Positions 55,701 through 64,000 of a stretch of DNA of 64,000 bases are shown here, piece after piece. A program made the position numbers and the translations under genes. The notes under the pieces were generated by a model. That model ran no database searches. It worked only from the letters and a program-made list of their open reading frames with translations, and had not been told where the DNA came from. How positions within the stretch are numbered: position 1 is the first letter of the stretch; each line of letters begins with the position of its first letter. The DNA comes from Sodiomyces alkalinus F11 (taxonomy: Eukaryota > Ascomycota > Sordariomycetes > Glomerellales > Plectosphaerellaceae): the NCBI RefSeq assembly GCF_003711515.1, contig NW_021167090.1, positions 124,001 through 188,000 of the forward strand, given 5' to 3'.

Positions 55701-58700
55701 TCTATACACTCGTTATATTAAGATATACGCGGAAGATCTCGAACTTTTATCGTGGGAGTGCCTTCGTTAATCCGTCTACTAGTATCAGGCTTATAGCTAA
55801 ATAAATAACCCTAAAGGTCCTTTTACCGTGTTTCTATTAAACCTATAAACGTTAAATATCTATATATCTAAGCCGGGTTTTAATTCTATAGCCGTTATCT
55901 ACTATAAGCCTAATTATTTAAGTATTATCGTAATTAATATTCTAAGAGGATCGGGATCGAAGCGTATCTCTACGAATAGGCGCTTTAATCCTATCGTTTC
56001 CTTCGCGACTTACTCTAAAGCGAGTAGCTCTACTTCAGTTATAGACGTAGTAACGGTTATTTACCTTATTACTTTCTATACCACTAAACCTCTAAATAAG
56101 CTAATAAGATAGCCTTACGAGAATCGTTATATATCGATATTATTAGTAAAAGAGGCGTCGCTCGCGATTACTATAGCCTATAAACCAGTGCTCGATCCGT
56201 ACTAAATTAAGAGGTCCTTAGTTATATATAAGTAACGGATAGCTTAGTCCGCTACTTTATAATACTCCGGGGAGGGGTTTCTAAGAAAGTGGGAAAGGAT
56301 AGATACCATAAAGGCTATATTATGACGTATTATAACTACTATATATAATAATAATCCGACCTTTTCCTAATACGATTTAACCTCTTAAGCCGTGGCCTTA
56401 TTTTCTCTTTTCCGGTATTCTATAATAGAAACGGGAATCGCTAGGTATATATTAGTAATATCTAAATTAAATCTAGCTACGATCTTCTTAATATATAAGT
56501 CGTGGCTAAGTAGAACCTTACGCCGGGGGCGATCTCGCATAATCTTAATCCCTAGGAACTATTCTACGTTACCTTTTTCTAATACTTCGAACCTCTTTCT
56601 AATACCGTTAATAATCCTAAGGGCGTTTATAGCCGTGTTCTTATAGAATAAGACGAGGATATCGTCTATAAAGAAGATAATAAACGTGTCTTAAGCTACT
56701 ATATAAAACAGGTATAGCTCTTCTTTACTAGCCTCTATCCCTAGATCCGATAACGTCGCTACGAAAGTCTAGAACTATAATCGAGGTGAATCTTATAAGC
56801 CGTAGAGTGCTTTATTAAGCTCTAAGCACTTATCTGGCTACTTAAACCTATCTAGAAGCTTATATATAACGGACGTACTTATTCTATTCCTCTTAGCGTT
56901 AACGAAGGCGTTAACGATATCCAGTTACTTAATCTCTAGGTTAAATTAAGCGGCTAAAGCTATAATAATACGAAAAGACCTTATAGCGAGCGTTACTATA
57001 TAGGTTCCCTTAATTATTAAGCTTTCCTAAAAATTCCCTCGGATATATAGCCTTACTTTATATCTCTTAAAATACCTATCTTAGTCGAACTTATAGGTGA
57101 ATACCTATTTAAGTGGAAAAGGCTTAGACTTCGCCGATACCCTATTAATTTCCCTTTATATACGTTTCTTAATTAGCTTATTAACCTCCTTCTACGCCGC
57201 TTCCTTAAACTAGTCGCGTATAGGGTAGTTATAAAGCTCTCTTTGATACCTTAGTATAGCCTTTAAGTGGTCGCGATAAACTCTGTTATCGAGTAAGGAC
57301 TTTAGTATCGAATCCTCCGTTACTTTCGAATAAGCTTTTATTTTTATATTAGCTACTCCGAATATCACTAAGTAAAAGGATAGGAGCCCTTATATCTTAT
57401 CGTCGCGCACTTTTTATTAATTAGACAGGAAGAACGTATACGTTAAGGGTATATCTGGCTCTACTATGTGCGTCCGTGGATTAATCCGAATAATCTTCCC
57501 CTGAGTATATTAATCTATAATTCGGGCGCTAACCCTTATTATATCCTTAACCTATATACTCCGCTTATATTAGTACGTAGTCATCTTAGGGTTATTAGTT
57601 TGAGATCTAGACGTTAAAGGCTGGTTAATACCGTGACCTAGATTAGGAGTAGCTAGTTCCCGTGCCTTAATCTACGTACTCCTCGTTCCTCCTTAGTGCT
57701 CCGGATTATCTATATTAAAATCTAGTATATATAGCTCTAGCGTATTATTAATAGCGTCTCCTTCGAGTACCGTAATCTATATAGAAAAGAGTTTAATTAA
57801 GAGTTCCTCCTACTATAGCTACGGCCCGGCGCCTTAGTCCTAGTTATTCCGGCTTAGCGGATTAAGTATAGCGCGTAGGGTTTAGAGTCCTATTAGCGCG
57901 GGCGGTTCGGGTAGCCCGTTGTAGCCGTTAATAGTTATATCGGTATCTAGTAGTTCCGGCGCCTCCAGAATAATACTAGCTACTCCTACCCCTAAGTCTA
58001 AACCCGTAGACTCTGCTTAGTCTTTAGAAGGTGCGCTACTAGATAGGCCGGCGGGCGGTTCGGCTTATAGGATAAATTCGGTATCTTTATCTTCGTAGTC
58101 TTCGTAGGTTATAAGCTAGTTCCTCGCCTCCGCCTCCGTAATTTATTCTACTTCTTCGAGCTTTAAGTTATAAAATAACCGCTCGTTAAACTACACGTTA
58201 CGCGTTATTATAATCTTTTAAAGCTATAGGATCTATATCCTATAGATATTATAGGCAATATATCCTATAAGATATCTAATATAGCCCCTAGGTTAAATCT
58301 TATATATCTTTCTCTCCTTTCTAGCCTCTCTATTCCTATCTAAAGGATAAGCGCGGTAACCGTAGGTATAAATACCACTCTAATCTAGCTATAAGTTAGC
58401 AGAATACTCTCTTATCTTAAGCGGCGCGTGCCTTTTAAACTATAAGTCTAATACCTTAATAGGAGACTCCTAACCTAAGTGCTACGATAGACTTATATTA
58501 TAAAGTTACGCCGTTACTTTCATACTCTCCGGCTATATAAAACCTAAAAGACCTACGCTATTTAGTATAGTGTTAGACTTTATAACGATAGCTTATCCTG
58601 CCCTCTTAATAGCGTTATTCGGTTTATAGGTATATAAAGGCGCGATCTCTATATCGATACCCCTTATACTCGCCTATAGCTAGGTCCGCGAATCCCCTAC

Positions 58701-59330
58701 TATATACACGATTAAAGGCTTATTATCACTACGTATCTTATAGACGTATAGATTAAACTAACGCGTAACATATCTTTTAAACGCTTTAAGGGCGTTATAG
58801 ACCGTAACGCTGTTTTTCGACGCTAAAGGTAGTATATAAATCTAACCGCTATACTCCTCCTTAATAATAAGGAGATAATGTATACTATTATAACTCCCCG
58901 GTAATTCTTATAGGTCCTAATAAATACGCTAGAACGGCTTAAGCGAGCGGTAATCTAATAGTCGATAAGATATAACCTAATAAACCTATATTCGAGTATA
59001 GGTCTTACACTTAATCCGCTTAGTGCCTTATATTAGTACGTTCCTAGCGTTACGAACTAATGCTCGGAGAGCTTCTAGTCCTAGGTTCCCAGCCCTTAGG
59101 TATTATAGCCTCTCTTCGTTAATATATAGATAAGGGGAATCTCGAGATAATCGAAATAGCTTCGGAAGCGGCGTTTTTATCGGTTAATCGATAGCTATTA
59201 TTAGTATATAGATATAATCGTAGCTTATAGGAATCATACCTTATAGTATTAGTTAAATATACGGGTAAGAAGAAGAAAAGGATAAAATTAGCTTATACTA
59301 AAGAATAGTTATATTAAAGTGTTATAATAG
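55700..59330 (-). mobile_element. Ty1/copia-type LTR retrotransposon pol, RIP-inactivated
   Basis: Reading the minus strand from right to left, motifs appear in copia order. There is an integrase-like SDN segment near 58,725. The RT N-terminal pattern (WVF..K then KRYKVRLYIRG) lies at about 57,035-57,110, the RT box FIDDILV at about 56,650-56,680, FLGIKIMRD at about 56,530-56,555, and the RNase H motif SITEVELLALE at about 56,005-56,040. Stops fall at Trp or Gln positions, as RIP makes TAG/TAA from TGG/CAG. No gag upstream of integrase is visible before the non-RIP segment at 59.34 kb, so the 5' end may be missing or displaced by the gypsy element. Boundaries are approximate. Confidence 0.85.
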
Positions 59331-59344
59331 CTTTAATAAAATAT

Positions 59345-59585
59345 CAGGTGCCTGCAGCAGTGGTCACAATGGGCCCCCAGTATAAACCCATAGGGATCCA
59401 GGTGTGTCTAGTCTGAGACCCCTTAAGGCATAAACAAAGTAAGTTATCACACAGCAAACAGGATAGTCCCTTAAAGTAAATAAGGCAGCCCTCGAGGAAG
59501 CAAATAAGCAGTCCTTAAGGAGCAGAGCGTAGCCTTAAGGAGCGAGGGAGCCTCCCCTTTAAAGAGGGAGGCCAGCGATTAATCT
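59345..59585. other. Non-RIP island between the copia and gypsy elements, with hairpin
   Basis: About 240 bp in which CA and TG dinucleotides are abundant again, unlike both sides. It contains repeated CCTTAAGGAGC words and ends in a near-perfect inverted repeat of about 11 bp per arm (59550-59572, GCCTCCC to GGGAGGC, one unpaired A). It could be an LTR fragment too short or too divergent to be recognised by RIP, or a later insertion. Confidence 0.6.
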
Positions 59586-59589
59586 AACT

Positions 59590-62500
59590 CTTTAGCTACC
59601 CCTATACTTCCCCTATTATAATCCTATCGTGATTATACCTAGTTTCTTACTTAACCCTACCTTTTCACTCTTTACGACTACCTATTTAATATTTTAATCG
59701 CTCTACCCTTAAGGGCGCGAAGACCGTTAAGGAGAGTCACTAAGATATTTGACTATCACGAAATAAACGATCCTACCTTCGATTTCGATAAGGCTATTAG
59801 CCAGTTTAAGCGATAGCTCCGCGATAGCGAGACCGCCTTTATAGAAAATGCCTATAACTATACGGACGGGGAACACGATAGGGATATGCCGGGAACTAAC
59901 ACGGCTCCCGTTTCTGCTACTACCTCTACCCCTACACCCGTCCCTATTCCTACACCTACCACTACTTCTATCCCTATCGCTAGCACTACCTCTACTACTA
60001 ATATTACCCCCGCCCCTCCTATAACCACGACAGGATAAACGTATAACCCTAATATACCCCCGCACGCAGACGTTAACCTAGCTATACTAATAGAGGAATA
60101 ACTAGATAAACGCGTTAAATAGATAGAGGTATCAAACCACCGTAAGCGTAAGCTCGCGTACCTTACTAAGCTAAAGGCGGACACTACCGCCGCCACCGCT
60201 ACCGCCGCCGCTATTAATCCCACTATTAATCCTAGCCCGGTCGATATCACCCACCGCCGTATAGCCGAACCTCGGCGTCGTATTATCGCGACCCCGCCGG
60301 GATCCTAGTATATTCACGATATATCCACGACGTTATCTATACACGGATCCGCTATATAGGCTAAGTTTAATTTTCCCCTTCTAAAATAGGATAGCGTATC
60401 CTAGGCTAAGTATCGCACGTTTATTTAGGAAACAAATTAACAGTTTAACCTAGATTCTTAGTCTTTTCCCACGGACGCTACGAAGAACTACTTCGTTATA
60501 TCGTGCCTCCCCTATCACCTAAAGGAGTGCTAGCAAGCTAAACTACGATATAAGTACGATAGCGATTCTAATAGGGTTAGCTAGGCCGCCTATAAGCCTA
60601 GTTATCCCGTTAGGTCAACGATAATAACACCCGCCTATAAAAGGTGGCAGTATAGATCCAGAGCGAGTCTATCTCGTCTTAGAGAGAGGGCGAGTCCTAC
60701 GCTAAGTTTATAAAGCGGTGGGAAGCCCTAGAGTCGGAACTACCGAGCAAGCTCCTGGACTAGTAAAGGGTTTAGATAGTACTAATAAGGGTACTCCCGT
60801 CTATTCAGGACTATATAATATCTATAGGGGTTCCTAAGGATTACTAGGACCTAGCCCCGGCCTATCGTAGGGCCAAGGCCTTAACCGTTAACGACGGACT
60901 ATCCATCGCTCGAATAGACTTCTAGTCCTCTACCTAATAATATCGCTTCCGTTTATATACCCCCGGCTATAGACCCTAGATAACCACCCACGGTTCCGCT
61001 AATACCCCCGCGTCTACCCCTATATTCGCGCCTATACCTACGCCTACACCTACCTCTAATTACCCTATACGCCCTAGATAGTCATTGTACCTTAACTCTA
61101 TCACTTACTATAACTATAACTAAAAGGGATATTATGCCACTATATACCCTAGCCCTTATGCCGAAAGGTTGCGTCCGAATAATAATAGTAACCCGAATAC
61201 CTAACCGGTGTCTATATCTCGCCCTATAGTCGGCCGTGTCACGGGCGAGGTGCCCTAGGAACTATACCCGCCTCGGACTACCCCTACTACTATACTAGTA
61301 AGGGCATGCGTTTCCCTTCGCCGAGGTAGGGAATAGGTGTAGATATCGGCCCTCCTTGATAGAGGCGCCGATATTAACGTTTTAGATCGGTCCTTTCTAG
61401 GACCTAGTTATGTTCCTAAGGGGTCCCCGATCCCGATATTATAGATTATGGAAGGATAAACGAAGATAACTCTAGGATCCACCTATAGGATTATTATCGC
61501 TACCGACCACTAAGGACGTAAGAAGGTATAACGCGCCGAGTTCCACGTTATAAACCTTACGGGCGCGAAAATCATCCTAGGGAGGCTATAGCTTATAGCC
61601 GTTAACCCTAACGTTAATTAGCAGTATAGCACATAGACCTACCCCTTAATCTACGCATAGCTCGGCGTAGTTATATCCCTAAGAGAGCTACGTAGGGTAG
61701 TCAGATAAGCTAAGTCTATCCTTACTCTAATCTATATAGGTTCTACACGGGTTCTACGTATCGGCTATATCGGCCTGGCAGAAAACCCTTTAGTAGGATA
61801 TAAAGATGAATTCTTGGAGGCAGATATAACCGTAGACGTAGACCCCGTTACCCCTACACTGCCGGAATAGTATTAAGATTTCGTTAACGTCTTTAATATC
61901 GATAACGCCGGCCGCCTACCGACGTATTAGTAGTAGAATCACGCTATTAAGATCGAGGAAGGGAAGAAGCCTCCCTACGGTCCTATTTACCCTCTCGCTA
62001 TATAGGAACTAAAGGTGCTACGGTAGTACCTATAGAATACCGTCGCTAAGGGCTAGATTAGACCGTCCACTAGCCCGGCCGACGCCCCTATTCTATTTAT
62101 TCCTAAGAAGGGTGGTAAGCTACGTCTTTATATCGACTATAGAGGATTAAATAAGGTGATAGTTAAGGACCGTACCCCCTTGCCCCTAATCCACGAAATC
62201 CTAGATCGGTTATCGTTAGCGTAGTACTACACTAAGCTGGATCTTAAAGATACGTACTATCGGTTACGGATTCGGGAGGGCAATAAGTAGAAAACGGCGT
62301 TCCGGATACAATACGGCTACTATAAATACCTTATTATACTATTCGGGTTAACTAACGCCCCCGCGAGCTTCTAACGGCATATTAACCAGGCGTTAACGGG
62401 CCTCGTCGATACTATCTATATGGTCTACCTTAACGATATCCTTATTTATAGAAAGGACTTATTCACCCACCGCGTGCACATTCGCGAGGTTCTTATAAGG

Positions 62501-64000
62501 CTTAGGCAGTAGTCCCTATATACTAACTCTAATAAGTATAAGTTTGAGACTAAAGACGTTAAATTCCTCGGATTTATCTATAGCCTAAATAGGGTACGTA
62601 TAGACCCGGCCCGCGTTAAGGCTATCCGCGACTAAAAACTCCTTAATAGTGTTAAGAAGATATAGGTCTTCCTAGGCTTTACGGGTTTTTACAGGCGTTT
62701 TATTAAGAACTACTCTAAGGTAGCCGCCCCTCTTATAGACTATCTTAAAGGGAGACATAATTAGGGGCCATGCCGGGATTATAGTACTATCCCCGTAGGC
62801 TTAGTCCGCGTTTAAAGAGATAAAGCTACTATTCCAGAAAGCGCCGGTCTTACAGTATTTTAACCCCGCTCTACTAATACGTATTAAGCCCGACGCTTCT
62901 GCTTTTATAATTAGGGCCGTTATCAGTTAGCTTGAGAATAGGCTCTAAAGACCCGTTACGTTTATATCTCGTAAGCTCCGTGGCGCCGAGCTTAATTATA
63001 GTATATCCGATTCTAAGCTTATAGTTATTATTAAGTCTTTTCGGACGTAGCGGCACTACGTGGCCTATAGTCAGAGCCCTATAGTGGTCTTAATAGACCA
63101 CCTAAACTATTAATACCTGCTAGATAAGCCGAAGCTTAAGGGGTAGCACGCGCGGTGGCTTAAGGAGCTCGCCCCGTTTAATTTTAAGATTCGGCACCGT
63201 CCGGGGATATTAAATCCCGCGGATAGGTTATTAAGGAAGCCCTAATATACGCCCTATAAGCGTGCCCTAGTTACTAACCAGGCTAAGACGGTAGAGTCTT
63301 TTTCTAAGCGTTTTATAGGCTATATTGGGAACCAGGGAGGTCCCTGTAATAGCCCCCGTGCTATCTTCTCCGCTCCTCCCACCTTATTAAAGATAGTAGA
63401 GATATAAGCGGATAAGTTTTCTCTAGAGTTTTTTTCGAAGCGTTTTATTACAGGGTATATCGGGAACTAGGGGGGTTCCCGTAATACCCCCGAGTCTATT
63501 TTTCCCGCCCCTCCTACCGTAGTAGTCGAGACGTAAACGGATAATCTTTCTTCTATTCCCGCTCCTCCTATCCTACCGGAAAGGGTAGTAAAGATATAAA
63601 CGGATAATCCTTCTTCTATCTTAGAGTCCTTTTCGAGGCATTTTATATTAGGATATACCGGGAACCAGCGTGGTCCCCGTGCTGCCCTAATATCTATTCC
63701 CGCCCCTCCTATATTAGTGGTTAAGACGTAAGCGGATGATTCTTTTCCGGAGCCTATATCGAGGCGTTTTATTTTAGGCCTTATTAGAAACCAGCGTGGT
63801 TCCCGCACTACCCCCGATTCTAACTTTCCCGCTCTTAATTCCCCTACCCTACTAGAAAAGGTGGCAGAGGCGTAAGCGGATAACCCTTTTTACACTAGAT
63901 AGCGTAAGGCCCACGGTGACAATACCACGTACGGACACTAGTCTAGGAGTAGTAGCATCCTTCGTTTGAAGAATCGCGTTTTTATACTAGACCACTTTAG
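59590..64000 (+). mobile_element. Ty3/gypsy-type LTR retrotransposon, RIP-inactivated, cut by window end
   Basis: Plus-strand motifs occur in gypsy order. The gag region is at about 59,730-61,250, including a Thr/Pro/Ser-rich linker near 59,900-60,030. The aspartic protease site is at 61,349-61,372, reading LLDRGADINVL with Arg where Ser/Thr is expected. The RT region at about 62,090-62,620 has [36 protein letters not shown] and the catalytic box as YLND instead of YLDD. RNase H is at about 62,820-63,060 and a long tandem-repeat spacer at 63,299-63,885. Integrase should follow beyond the window. Frequent TAG codons at expected Trp/Gln positions and the Asp-to-Asn change are G-to-A products of RIP, so the element is dead. 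Confidence 0.92.
63299..63885 (+). repeat. Tandem ~130-bp repeat between RNase H and integrase of the gypsy element
   Basis: Four long copies start near 63,299, 63,429, 63,630 and 63,757, with a short partial copy of about 65 bp at 63,546-63,610. Each holds, in order, a TCGA/CTAAG-GCGTTTTAT word, a GGGAACC...GGTTCCC-type inverted pair, a CCCGCTCCTCC word and a GTAAGCGGATAA word. In translation each unit reads as an Arg-Phe-Ile, Gly-Asn-Gln-Arg-Gly, Pro-Ala-Pro-Pro series followed by a stop at a constant position. Confidence 0.85.

Noticed and set aside
56392..56646. 84-codon plus-strand frame in the AT-rich block
   Set aside because: Lies opposite the copia reverse transcriptase and is only open because RIP removed CA/TG; not a gene.
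59727..60250. Minus-strand frames in the gypsy gag region
   Set aside because: Antisense to the Thr/Pro-rich gag linker of the plus-strand element.

Overview
The window looks like nuclear DNA of a filamentous ascomycete, most likely a sordariomycete. The evidence is short introns with GTRNGT donors, CTRAC-type branch sites and YAG acceptors; CT-rich promoters; a beta-tubulin gene whose first two exons are only 12 and 24 nt; a 450-residue L-galactonate dehydratase matching the length of the Trichoderma enzyme; and a 10 kb block of transposon DNA ruined in the pattern left by repeat-induced point mutation (RIP). Positions 1 to about 53.9 kb are ordinary gene-bearing DNA. From about 53.94 kb to the end the sequence is rich in TA and CG, almost free of CA and TG, and holds only broken retroelements.

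Layout, left to right: a proline-rich disordered/coiled-coil protein (+, 2.5-6.3 kb); the ATP-synthase assembly factor FMC1 (-); a Hal2/Met22 bisphosphate nucleotidase (+); mitochondrial ribosomal protein L6 (-, 3 exons); beta-tubulin (-, 7 exons, 447 aa); the ABC-F translation factor Gcn20 (-, 3 exons, 750 aa); a 5.5 kb stretch with no recognisable gene; a large disordered protein that may be the septation regulator Byr4/Bfa1 (+); an intron-containing tRNA-Arg(CCG) (-); a 2,333-residue protein with a seven-helix membrane head and a very long tail with tandem Leu-Trp repeats (-, 4 exons); a PNPOx-like flavin protein (+); a membrane-anchored spermidine-synthase-fold protein (-); L-galactonate dehydratase LGD1 (-); an unassigned Ser/Pro-rich protein (+); the repair endonuclease subunit Rad10/ERCC1 with a UIM-like tail (+); a secreted GH47 alpha-1,2-mannosidase (+); a 79-aa small protein (-); a Ccc1/VIT1 vacuolar iron transporter (+); and a NAPE-PLD-like metallo-beta-lactamase protein (-). 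I resolved most exon structures by hand, and every spliced frame closes.

There is no biosynthetic cluster. The genes are mostly single housekeeping units (translation, mitochondrion, cytoskeleton, DNA repair, sugar-acid breakdown, metal storage), and neighbours share no pathway. The transposon block contains a Ty1/copia pol on the minus strand (about 55.7-59.3 kb), a Ty3/gypsy gag-pol on the plus strand (about 59.6 kb to beyond the window end), and unclassified RIP-damaged DNA (53.9-55.7 kb). Between copia and gypsy is a segment of about 240 bp that escaped RIP. The gypsy element carries an unusual tandem repeat of about 130 bp between RNase H and the presumed integrase. All coordinates were read by eye without software, so approximate boundaries are given as such.
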